Assembly: GCA_002964805.2 (NCBI GenBank)
Contig: PUDQ02000033.1
Location: 1,116,001-1,180,000, forward strand
Direction of reading: 5' to 3'
Length of the DNA stretch: 64,000 bases
Source of the DNA: Trametes villosa
Taxonomy: Eukaryota > Basidiomycota > Agaricomycetes > Polyporales > Polyporaceae
Numbering within the stretch: position 1 is the stretch's first letter; every line of letters begins with the position of its first letter. The notes beneath the pieces are model-generated. The model did no database searches, had not been told where the DNA came from, and was given only the letters and a program-made list of their open reading frames with translations. Positions 1 through 11,165 of the stretch are shown in pieces. The position numbers and the translations under genes are program-made.

Positions 1-3000
1 TTGCATACGCCTGTTTCGACACCGGCTCATTAGCACACGTTATGATGACTGAGTGTGAGCTACGGGCCTCTGCAGATATTCGCCGTCGCGTTGCTAGGTT
101 CGTGACCAAGTTCCCATGCTCGCATACCACATCTCCCAGATATTCTTCTGCATCTGGTGGCGGGTCGGGTGCGCCCTCAACATGCATCTTAGGCTTCGCC
201 AGCCTCCAGTCTAGGCACGATTAGTTAGTTAGTCAACTGTGGAGTTTCCGATGAATAGGGCATTAATCTTACCCTTCAGCCATGTCTTCGAAATGTGATA
301 GCCATCCTCATCCTCGGCCACGGCGGCGACATCGTCGAAGCGCGAGACTAGCCGTGGGTGCTCGATCTGGTACATTTTCGCTATGCGAGGTGTGAGTATC
401 ATTTGTGTGTAATACTGCAGAGCCATTCGCGTACCATGGAACATGTGTTCCACACAGCTTGGGCAGACGTCTGCGGGGGTCAGCTTTGGCGATAGAAGGC
501 ACGCATCGTCGGCTGCAATGCGTGCGTGCGCACTCTACGTTGTCGAGGTCAGCCACAGAGGTGATGTAGGGTGCAGGGCACTTACAGCCCGTATGACTTT
601 CATCTCTCCAGCCTTGTCCGGGTCCAGCTTCCCATGACTACACACCACATCAGATATAGATGTCGATGTCCCTGGCGAGCCGTTAGGGATGGGTACAACG
701 GTGCTTTCCTCGTTTGGCGGTGCATCTGGAGCGGCGGCGGCGGCGGCGGGAGCGGGTGTGGGGGTCGTTTTCGGCGTCTTTGGCTTGGCTATGTGGCGGG
801 AGATCCACGACTCTAGGCTCTGCCGACTTGCGACGACGCAATCCTGCCCTATGATCAGACTCTGCCACTGGTTCGCTATAGGATGGGCGGATACCTCGTC
901 GCGGGAAGAGACGTTCCAACTTCGATAGATGTCCATCACAGTTTGTCGTGTCTTGTCAAACTGCACTCTGGTCTCCTTCTCCCTGCGCCCGAGGGGTTCA
1001 GGATCAAAGAGAAGAAAACCGAGAACAAGACCCACCGTTCCTTGTACTCTTCGCATGCCTTCTGGTGCGCGGCGTTCAAGGATGTGACCATCTCCGTAGC
1101 CTTCGGAGGTGGAGAGACGTCCGGGCTCGTCGCAGGAACTGGAGACGGCTCTGGTGGCTCCTCGGCCGTGTTTGGTATTGGCGAGGGAACCTTGTCGCAC
1201 ACGCGAGCGTATACGAGCATGTATGCATCCTTCGAGGAGATGTAGCTACGGGGAAAGATCAGCTCATGAGGCCCCCATGGCAAGCGTCGCACGAAGCTTA
1301 CTCTGGGCCTTCTGACGGGGGCGATGTTTGGCTCTGTTGAGACGAGGTAGGGCCTCTAGAGACAAGGGGTTGAGTTATTTGAAGACGCCGACATGCAACG
1401 AGCACGTACTCGACGATCTCAATATCGCTATCGCTGTCCTCGATACGTCGCCGTTTCCGCGGAGGTATGCGCGCCTTCGACGTCCCATTACCGTTCTTCC
1501 TGGACGAGATGTCAGCTCTGCTAGGAAGAAGATACAGCCCTGCGCGATTACTTCTTCGCATCTTTGGCGTTCCGTCCACCCTTCTTTGCAGCATCGAGCT
1601 TCGGTACAAGGGATTCAATCTTCGTGACCTCCTCGTCGTTGAATTGATACCACGACTGATTCCTATCAAACATTCGCTATTAGACATGCGCTCGCAGACA
1701 CAGTAGGCGGATATGACCGACTTGACATCGAAGACTTGCGCCTCGTAATGCCCATGGTATGCGCTTGCACCTTTGTGCAACAGCACCCCACGCAGTTCGT
1801 ACAGGTTCTTGCTCTCCTTCACAAGACGTTTCCCGCGCGGCCTTCGCGCCTCTGCGGGACCTAGGAACCGGTCCATGTCGATGAATGTCGGGAAGAGGAT
1901 GGTTTGCTTCGACTTCTTGCGCTCCATGGTCGCGAGGTCGTACACGAAACGCAGGAGTGAGAAGTGGAGGACTGGTGGAAGCTCACGAAGCTCGGTGTAT
2001 CGCTTGGCATCCTGCAAGCTCTCGCACTGCTGGCAGAGGTATCTAAGAGTTACAGTCAGCAAACCGATATGAACGAGAGTCTTAGTGATGCGGCTTACTT
2101 GTTGTCCCCGGAGAGAATCTCGGGCTCCAGCAAAGCCGTCAAGCGCTCCTCCAGGGTAGCATTGTTCTAGAATCGTGGCGAACGTCAACAGCAACGCTTG
2201 ATTGCGAAGCTGGGATGTGGCGCACCTCGATGTTCAGCTCTATTTCGAGGAAGTCGGAGTCCCGTTCCGATCGTCGCCGGCAGTTCTGGCAAACGGTGTT
2301 ATACACCTGCTTGCCTTCGAACTGAAGGATCCTCAGCAAGTTGCATTACCGACGCCACTCTTTCAACGTACCTGACTGGATATGAGTGATTGAAGCTCGG
2401 GATCCTGCTGCTTCTTGAACTCGGTATCCAGATGAGCCATGAAGAGCTTCGAGAATCTGAGAACGATCAGCGTGCGCGTCGCGTACCACCACGCGCTGCC
2501 ACGTACTCTTGAGCGTCTTGCTGCTCCGTGGCGCGCAGCTTCAAGCTTTCGACCAGCTTGACAGGATTGAAGGTGTTGATAGCGCTATGCTGCATCGCAG
2601 CAAAGGTAACTTGAAGCTGGAAAATGGGCGATTCCTACAGACGGACGCAACGAGTCAGAGCGTGCTCTCACAGGCTGGTTTCTGCGTTCATTTACCCCGA
2701 AGGCATGGGCGGTGTCTTGCGCTGGCTGACATTGATATACCCCCTTGCGGAATAGAAGATCTTGGAACCACACCTGCGCATGACCGTGACATCATGTCTA
2801 TGCGCCAGCCATAAATACTGTCGTACCTGCAGATATGCATTGGCGTAGCAAGTAGCTCCCAAATTCTATGAGGAAAGTGAGGAGACTGCTCTTCGAGTTT
2901 TGGCTAAACAGATCTGGTGTGAACTGACCTTGAGACCTATTGGTGTCGAGCCGTCTCTCGAGGACAGATTGGGATCACTCCCAATATCATGCGCTTTGAC

Positions 3001-3476
3001 GTACAGCTGGAAGGCCTTGTCTGCCCTGCTGTCATTGGCGAGTTTGACACATGAGCTAGACATAACTTACCAGCATCCTCCCATTTGTCCTGGCCAAGGT
3101 AGTTCAAGCAATATAGATTGTGCTTGCAAAGTCTGCTGCTACAGGCAGGCCCTTCATCGTCGGATATTACGATCACATCGTCTCCTGGCTCTTCTTGGTT
3201 AGGTGGGGCGGCGTTACCGTTCGTCTGATCCTCAGAAGGTGTCTGCTCATTCGCGACATATTTGTTTCGGCATATAGAGTGCGCGCTGTTCTTTGACAGT
3301 CCGCAGGTAGCCAGGCGATGGTCTTGAGTTATTCCAGACGCGTCCGCGACCTCCGTCCCAACCCAGCCCCAGGCGGAGTACGCAGCATTCCCAGTGAGCT
3401 TAGCACGTTTCAAGCGTTCGCCAGCCGTAAGACCAGCAGGAGCAGGAGATGCACGACGGGTGCGTTTGGGAGGCAT
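1..3476 (-). CDS. USP48-like ubiquitin carboxyl-terminal hydrolase (3' end beyond window)
   Basis: A cysteine protease of the USP (C19) family that removes ubiquitin from proteins; architecture matches USP48. I start it at 3476 (MPPKRTRRASP), followed by a basic stretch, an acidic VIVISDDEG segment and CKHNLYCLNYLGQDKW, a typical USP48 N-terminus. The Cys box reads NLGATCYANAYLQ near 2830-2868. The zinc-ribbon part (NTVCQNCRRR) lies near 2280. The His box is GASAYHGHYEAQ near 1740 and the Asp box SWYQFNDEEV near 1650, so the Cys-His-Asp triad is complete. After SSKDAYMLVYAR come DUSP-type segments: VCSHGKL near 600, DVCPSCVEHMF near 450, then ISKTWLK spliced (phase 1, donor near 274) to DWRLAKPKMH, and DVVCEHGNL near 130. 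The frame is still open at base 1. An NLS-like PPRKRRR and an acidic patch sit near 1450. At least eight short introns. Nuclear role inferred from USP48. Confidence 0.85.
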
Positions 3477-4070
3477 GAAAAGCGAGCGTGAGCGCGCCGA
3501 CGCGGAGTGGTGGAAGAGCGAAGGCAAGAGAGGGCGACCCTGGCCTTCGCCGTCGCGGCGGTGGCTGAAATGGGCGTCTAAGGAGAGCGCGTCGCGGGAA
3601 CGTGATCTCCTCTTCGATCGCGTTGGCGCCCGTCCCTCTTCCTCCAACGCGTCCACGACCATCCACTCGTCCGCCCGACGTAACAGCGACCACGCCGGTC
3701 GTGCAAGCCCTGTACACGCGAGATCAGGAATGCATATTACGACAAAACTTGCGAGAGCCGCGCAGCTTACTGGCACCCGAGCTCTCTAACTCGAAGAGCT
3801 TCGACACCTCCCCCGAGCCCCATATCCATTCAATAAGTATGACTTTCGTCAGAAAATGACCCAGAAATCCGGAGGTCGACGGACAGCCCGGTCAATCAAC
3901 CAGTAAGTAAGGACGTGGTCTGTTGTGGATACTTACGATGTCAAACTCGATCGATCGACGTGTTGTTTGTCCTCTGTTTGCCCGTGGTTGAACGACCCAA
4001 GTATAAGAACCTCGCCTGCCCGGCCGGGAACCCCCAGCTCCTGCTGGTCTGTGTTATACCGCACGTCAGG

Positions 4071-5634
4071 ATGTTCTTCCTACCCTTCGTCTTTGCGGGC
4101 TGTTTCATGCTCACCGTTCTTAATCCGCGCTACGCCACCACCCTCCTCTCACAGGCTATCCCGCAGACCCGACTCCTTGGCCGCGCAGTCTCACCTATCG
4201 TTGGCTTCCTCTCTGGCGCTTTTGAAAGCCTCCCTGGTACTCAACATCTCCTATCTGTGCGGACCCCTCTGTCTTTGCCGTCGTCCTCGAATATCTTGGA
4301 GACTATCACTGTCGGTCGTCGCCTTCGCGTCTCAACGAGCAAGCCTGGGATCTGTGGCCTGGTGGATGCCCCCTTCAGGACTCTGGCTCACGACGATACG
4401 TGCTTTGATGGGCCGTCGGAAGCGTCTCAGGGAAGCACCGAAGGCTTAGAGCTGCTTGTGCTGTTCCTCCTGCTCTGTCTTCTCTGGGGTGCCTGCTCCT
4501 CTGTCGTCGACAAGCTCCGCGTTCCCCAAACCTTGTTGGCCGCGACGAGCGTAGTGGAAGAAATCGCAGCTCAGGTACGCATGTGTTATATCTCTCACCC
4601 ATGCGCAACCTAACAAAGTCCCATAGCCCGGGCCCAGAGCACTCACACCTAGCAGCTCGGTGGAGTTCGGCGACGTCTGTCTAGATGAAGCCGAGGAAGA
4701 ATGCGCCGCGATTCCTGCTCAGCTGAACTTCGTCACTCCTGACGGCGATGAGATATCTAAGGGGGGCTCCTCGTTCATTCTGAACACACGGGCTGCTACC
4801 GATGCTATACTAGCAATCCCGCTCCGCGTTCGTCCCGGGTCTATGAGCCCACCTACAGGCAGTCTCGAGGAACTGGATGCGTTGACCCTCACGCCGCCGA
4901 ACCACATTCCCGCTCAAGATGACGAGCTGTCCTCCGGAATGGCACTAGTATGTATATGGGCCCATGCGACAGCCTACCGATAATGACGAACTCCTACGCC
5001 CCTAGGGAATCACACGTCTCATGGTGCAGTTTGGACGGATCCCCCCCGCGACAAATCAGGAGGGCATCCATCGCGCGGCCAAGACTCCAACCATGGAAAC
5101 TCACAAAGATACCGACCCCGCTCTTTCATGCCAGCCATTTGTGTTGCCTCGCTCTACGGCCATCGATGTAGATCTCAACGCTTGCGCCCCCCGTGCACGG
5201 AGCCGGACCTATTGCGCGCTGTCGCCCTTGCTCGAGGAGGCGGTAACTTTCGCCGTCAACAGGGCGGCTGACGTACGTGTCCTTTGTGGCTAACATACCG
5301 GTATGTACTGACATTGTGGGTTGTGGGTCAGTTGGGGAAGGACGCAGCCTCCGCGATGACACCGTCAAACTCAGGTCCTTCGCACGCCTTCATCGAGGAG
5401 ATTGTGGAACCTGTACACCAGTGCGGTACGCAAAGTGACGCCCGCAGGACGAGATCACCTCACCGTCAGCACCGTCCCAAGCAACCGCCGATCACTGTTT
5501 GGCCGCGCATACCACTTGAAGCACGGAGGTCGAGGACACCGAGCTCTCAGCCTATCCGCATGACGACGGAAGAGAACACTGCGAACTCGTGGAATCCCCG
5601 ACGCAGATCACGCACGGTCACCTCTGGTGCATGA
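4071..5634 (+). CDS. Unknown membrane protein with N-terminal signal/anchor
   Basis: I do not recognise a family. Four exons (4071-4574, 4627-4947, 5006-5272, 5332-5634) joined by three short phase-0 GT-AG introns give 464 residues. The protein opens with a hydrophobic segment (MFFLPFVFAGCFMLTVL), a signal peptide or anchor, and has a second strongly hydrophobic helix near residues 126-146 (LLVLFLLLCLLWGACSSVV). The C-terminal 300 residues are hydrophilic and low in recognisable structure, ending in an Arg/Ser/Thr-rich tail. It could be a two-pass membrane protein with a long cytosolic tail. The consistent frame and phase across the introns support a real gene; function is unknown. An in-frame ATG upstream, near 3915, is possible but would place extra sequence before the signal. 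Confidence 0.55.
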
Positions 5635-5764
5635 GAGGCCCACAAAACAGCCTTTCCCGTTAACAGCCTATCTCACCGATCGCCGCTCCCGACTCTTGTG
5701 TCACGCTATCCATGTCATATTACAACGGCGATAGGCCCATGTTCGCGTTTGGATGTGTAGCATA

Positions 5765-6843
5765 CTAGCAATCCAGTTCAGTCAGGTTCGACCAGCAAAT
5801 TTCCGTCGTTTGAACGGCGGTGTAACCCTTCCCCGTCTTCGTGCCAAGCCTAGCGAACTGGTAACAGTGAAGAACATGTTAATTCCTCACCAACGAAAGC
5901 ATGCGAAGAGACGTACGGTTGGTGTTCCCATGTGTTTATTCTCCTGTAGTGCGCCTCGTGCTTTCTCTGCCGCTGCCTGTTCGATGGCTTCGAGCCTCCT
6001 GAGGTTTGCCCGCTCCTGCGCGACGTCATGCAGCATGCTTTGCACCTGATGCTGGACCGTGGCCGGGCGTTGCTTCGCAAACTGGCCCAGCAGCAACTTC
6101 ACCCTGAGGTTCTCTTCTTCCAAAACCTCACAGCGCTTCATTGCCGCAGCCACCTTGTCCTGCCACGCGAGACAGTCGCGCTCGCTCGTCTCTAGCGCCT
6201 TCTCCGCCACAACCCGCTCCCCGCACCCGCTCGCGACCTGCTCGGTGAGGTACTGCACGAGCGCGCGGGCCTTCTCCTCGGAGCGCAGGCGCTCGGAGCG
6301 CTCCTGCTCGAGCGCGACTGCTAGCTGCTTTGCGTCGCTGTCATCCGGGGAGCAGAGGCGGAGGGAGTTGCGCAGGAAGCCGACCTCCTCGCGGAGCGCG
6401 GCGTTCTCCTCGACGAGCCCGCGCTGCGCGTCTTTCTTGCGCTTGAGGAGCTCGTCGACCGTGGCGCGGAGCTCTTTCTCGATGTCTTTGGGTGGGGGGC
6501 GCGAGAACCAGAGGGTGGGAGGGAGGGCGCAGGCTTTGGCGGCGGGTAGGCTTGTGGATCGGCTGTGTTTCTGGGGTGTCACCGGCGATGTATGCTGTAG
6601 AGAGAGCTTGGAAGGGGCCTCTGGTGATAAACCGGGTGGTAACACAGGAGCGAGAGAAGGCTTCGACAAGAGAGTAGACCGAGCCGCAGGCCGGAAGGGG
6701 GAGTCCAGCATGATCAGGTCCTGAGTGGTAATAGAGGAGTCATCCTCAGGTGCGAGCAACGGTGCAGCGCTGCATTCGTCGTTCCAGGGTAGCAGCGAGC
6801 GGTCCTCGGAGACGTCGAATGAAGAGTGCGTCGACAGAGACAT
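5765..6843 (-). CDS. Coiled-coil protein, function unknown
   Basis: A mostly single-exon gene of about 340 residues. The first 130 residues are Ser/Pro-rich and look disordered. From about residue 115 a long heptad-rich region follows (DIEKELRATVDELLKRKK, then LEEENLRVKLLLGQFAKQ), predicting an extended coiled coil over most of the C-terminal half. Near 5923 a GTACGT donor follows KHMGTPT; a spliced terminal exon stopping near 5765 is likely, but the acceptor is uncertain, and without splicing the frame ends at 5887. No catalytic motif is visible. It is divergent from the FHIP gene downstream. A structural or centrosome/spindle-pole type role is possible but only a guess. Confidence 0.6.
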
Positions 6844-7298
6844 GGCAGTGGATCGCCGGGTTGAGACTACGCTGGATTGTGCCGGGAGTGAGCTGAGCTG
6901 TATCCTCGTATCAACTCACAAGCAATGTCTGCGTGAGCCGTAGGTAGGGATATGCCTCCAGTCAGCCCCTGTCAGCCTCAAGTTCGGGGGAGGAGGCGGC
7001 TGACAGTCGATAACCATACGGTTAACCAAGTATAGCCTCATGGTGGAAACACCAGAGCTTCGTTACTCAGGAGGCAAATTGCAGAGCAAGCAAAGATGAG
7101 GAGAGGGATGCGGTTGTGGTGGTCGAGAGGCAAGGGAAGTACGGGCGCGTCTCTTTCGGGGCGCTCGTTACGCGACGCGTTCATGAGGACCATCTCTTGA
7201 CTGTCAACTGCCACTGTCCCGCTTGCTCTTCAGTTATCTGGTCTACCGTCTTGGCTTCTCTGGCACTGGGAATCGTTGAATAGACTGGGGTCGTGAGG
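6844..7298. promoter_or_regulatory. Divergent promoter region
   Basis: About 455 bases between two divergently read start codons. It holds a short purine-rich run near 7090-7130 and no open frame of note. I see no clear TATA box. Confidence 0.4.
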
Positions 7299-10200
7299 AT
7301 GGATTACTTCTCGAAGTTCCTGCGGTCAGGTACCCAGCCTGCGCCCAAGGCGGAGGTGCGTCCCGGCCATACTCCTGATCGGGTCTTTCAAAGTCTCACC
7401 GAGGGCCACCTCTACGTTCAGGTCGACCATGCGCAGGAGTTTCATAAATCCTGGGTGCTCGTCAAGGTACTGACGCCGCGCCACGATGTCCGTGTCCCAC
7501 CCGCTCAAAGACCATGCCACAGAACACCCTCCTGCACCCAGACGAACGCCAGTTAACCCGCGGGATCAAGTCGACCGATGTCCCTGCTCATCTTCAGTCA
7601 ATGGTTGATTCGCTGGTGTGGGAGTCGACTCGTACGGAGGAAGGGTGAGTCTCGCGCCCCAGTGAGCATGCCTCGCTGTTCCCAACCGGCTCTCGACCAG
7701 GGCCACTGGTGCTTGTCTAGAGTACCTCCTCAAGAACGGTACGTCTACTCTGTGCGGCATCGTAGAGTACAAGACTCATCTCATATTCCACATAAGATAT
7801 ACTGGGGACGCTTGTCAAACTCAGCGAATCGGACCGACCCTTCGGTATCCAGGCAGAAGTCCTCCGCGCAGTACAGAACATGGTCGTTCTCCTAGACGAA
7901 CAGTTCCTCGTTCACTCCGCCGTGCACAAGGCTGTCCTCCGACTTCTTCGCAACTGCGTAGGAGATGACCTACAAGAGCAGTTGGATGGTCGGAATAAAC
8001 CCATGGGTGCCGCTGGAAACGCAAGTCGCACTCAGCCTTCGGAGTACGAAGAAGACTGTACGGGGCGTTTCATTATTGCGAGTGATACCGGCTAACATCG
8101 CTTTCAGTGGTCAACTTGCTCTGCATTCTGTGTAGTCGAATTCGGACATACCGGGAGCTGCTCATGATCTTCTTCCACGACAAACAGTGGTACCGGCCAG
8201 AACCATTGTTCTCTGTCGAGGAGGAAGACGAAGAAGAGGACGAAGAAGAGGGAAGCCTGAAGCCAGAAACACAACCTGCTGATTCCGCACCATCCGATGC
8301 TAACGCGCCCCGGCCAACGTCTCCTTCACCATCTCATAACACAGACAACTCCGGACTCGCTTCCTCCGCAACGAAGAAGCCCGAGTACGAGTTCCTGCTG
8401 TTCAACTACTTGCTCCGTTTCTGGCATCGAGAGGGCCAGATCGGCGACTTCGCCCGTGCTGGGCTGCTGTTCCTCATGGATGTCGCTATGTCTCCGGTGG
8501 ATGCTTCTCACAAGTCTGGCGAGGAGGATCTGCGCTCGTCAACATCTACATTATCCGCGCTGGACAGTGACCCTAACACCGACGCAGCGCTCGCCCTTGC
8601 GGAGTACATCCTCGATGGAGACTTCTCCGACGTGCTTGCAGCCGGTCTTGCGGCTGTATATTCTCTGCTCCCTACCAAGCTAGAAGTCAAGCCTCCCGTC
8701 CCAGCAGATCCCACACCAGGAGCGGCGATGATCCTGGGCAACTCGGTGTCGGATCTATCGCAAGAGGAGAAGGACAAGCTTGAGGCGGAGCGGGAGAGGA
8801 GCCGAGCCATGGGTTTGGAGGAATCATCGAGCCCCGACTTCAAGGCGCGACTAGACCACTTCCTGAAACTCCTCGAATTCCTGCAGGACGTCTTCCGGCG
8901 CAACGTTCCGCGCGAGACCGGCGACGACAGCCTCGACCCGTCTCAACTTGTCGGTTCCGCCATCGTGCAGTCAATCCTGGATGCATTCCGTCGTGTCTTC
9001 CTGGAAAACATCCTGTACCCCTCCGTTCTCGAGTGCTCGGATGCAGACGGCAGTGCCGTCGCCGTCATGTCGTACATCGAGGTCATGATCCGGACCCTCG
9101 AGAGCGGGCAGCTCGCGGACCTGCTCATCGATTTCCTCATGAGCGAGGACAACGCCGAGGACCTCTCCCAGTCACGCAACCGCCCGTACTCCATGCTCAT
9201 GCTGGGTGGCAAGGCTCCCCCGAGCGCGGCATCACAGGCGGAGGAGAAGCGCAAAGCGAAGCAGCGGCGGAGAAAGAGTACCGCGATGGCGCTCCTCGAG
9301 ATGGAGGCCCCCGACGCCCGTCGGAAGTCGTCCTACTTCACGGCTGTTGGGCGGTTCACCCTCAAAGACCTTCTCTTGACCAGTCTCCGGTCAAAATCCC
9401 AGCCCACCGCCACCGCTGCTCTTCAACTCCTCCAGTCCCTCCTCCTCCAGTACTGCACGCTCTGCGTCGACCGATTGCTCGTCGTCATCCACGACCCCCA
9501 AGCCACCTCGTTCCCCCAGCCCGCTATGCTTCCAGAGGCTATTGAAGAGCTCGCAGCGACGCAGCCCGAGAATGAGTCTGACGACGAGGAAGCGTTTGTA
9601 TACCCCGGCACGGACGATACCATGCAGGTCGCAGAACTTAAGCCCAAGCTGTCAGCGACTGTCTTCAGCCAGCCCGACACCACATACTGGACGCACGAGC
9701 GTGAGATGGGACTTTACCTCACGCTCGTCTCGCGGGTCGACCCGAACCACACCGAGGACGCGTTCAGCACCGGGTACGACCACTACCTGCGGGACGCGCT
9801 GCTTTCCATCCAGGGCCAGTCCTGCTTCCGCCTCGACGTCGATCTGGAGGAGCGAGCGAAGCTGAAGCATCGGCTGAACCCCAACGACCCTGTCCTCTCC
9901 CTCGTGCTCGAGTCGCTGCGGAAGTTCTTTTCGAATACCCCCGAGACGAACATGGCGCTCACCGGCGTGCTCGCGACGCTCGCGCTCTGCCCCGACCGCT
10001 CGCTCGCCGGCTGGCTCACCTTCGCGCCCAAGGAGTCCGCGACGCCCTCCCGCGCGCGCGACGCGGACGAGGACGCGCTGCTGTACGAGGACGACGGGGA
10101 CGACCGCTCGGTCGACTTCCGGATCGAGGAGAAGCTCGCGTCGGACGCGCACACGCTCCCCGCGTCGAGCATGGACGAGCAGTCGCGCCCCGTCGTACAC

Positions 10201-10884
10201 ACCGTCTTCCACGGGCTCGTCGCGCAGCTCGAGCGCTACCGCCAGCTCGTCGACAGCTTCGACCGCTTCCTGCGCGAGCGCCGCCAGGGCCTGCTCTTCA
10301 ACGAGAACCTCACCGACGCGCTCACGCTCGCGCTCGACGTCGACGGTGGGCTCGTGCCCCGCTCCGCGGGCGTGCTCGTGCAGTCGCCCGCGTCCGAGGC
10401 GCCGCCACAGCCGCGCCCGAAGGCTCAGCCGAAGACGGCGTCGTCGACGATCATGTCCTTCCTCACGCCGAAGAAGAGCAGGCCCGCGAAGCCGACGCCG
10501 TCCGAACCGACGACGCCATCGCGCGGTACGCGTGCGCTCGACGCGAGCCCATTCGGCCCGCACTACCAGCGGACGGGGGCGATTACGGTCGAACCATATC
10601 TCGCGCCTGCGCCGTCATCGGGCCCCTGGACCCCAGCGAAGTCCCGCAGGTGGGACGCGGACGAGGAGGATGTGTTCGGGTCGTCGGGACAGTGGGGCGA
10701 GGGGCCTGCCGCGTCGGAGAGCCCCACAGAGGACACGGAAGAGGAGGAGGAAGGAAAGATCACGCACGTTACGCTGTCGCAGCTCCTGGACAACGTCGTG
10801 ATCCTGGAGGAGTCGATCAAGGAGCTTGTAGCCATCATCCATGCGAGGCGCAGTCTGGGCATAGACGCGATCCGATACCTTTGA
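7299..10884 (+). CDS. FHIP/RAI16-like protein (FTS-Hook interacting protein)
   Basis: In animals and Aspergillus, FHIP joins Hook and FTS to couple early endosomes to dynein for movement along microtubules. Start at 7299 (MDYFSKFLRSGTQ). Exons 7299-7466, 7511-7644, 7701-7738, 7797-8057 and 8108-10884 join in frame and give about 1,120 residues. Family signatures are TDVPAHLQSMVDSLVWE and GACLEYLLKN (early exons), HSAVHKAVLRLLRNC, and then in the large exon LLCILCSRIRTYRELLMIFF, LLFNYLLRFWHREGQIGDFARAGLLFL and AAGLAAVYSLLPTKL. A Glu-rich stretch (residues about 235-255) and a disordered, acidic C-terminal third (10400-10800) are lineage features. The last residues, LVAIIHARRSLGIDAIRYL, resemble the conserved family end. 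Confidence 0.85.
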
Positions 10885-11165
10885 TTTATCTGCTTTGTGT
10901 TGTTTACGTTCGTCGCATCTTGGCATCCATCGACGTCTTTCATTTGCGACATAACTGCTACACCGAAGGCCGACGAGGTAAGAGATCATTGTGATCGAAA
11001 GGATTACGAGAGCGCTGTATACATAGGCATAGGCTATTACGGAGCACAGCTCCTGGAACCTCTAGGTACATGTTGGGAGTATGCTACACGAGGACTATCT
11101 TGAGTACTAAACTACGAATTGCCCGTCCTAGGCTGTTGGGTCGTTTACGGACACATGCACATCGT

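Noticed and set aside
9652..10563. 303-codon minus-strand open frame
   Set aside because: Arg/Glu-rich antisense of the FHIP coding exon; produced by strong codon bias.
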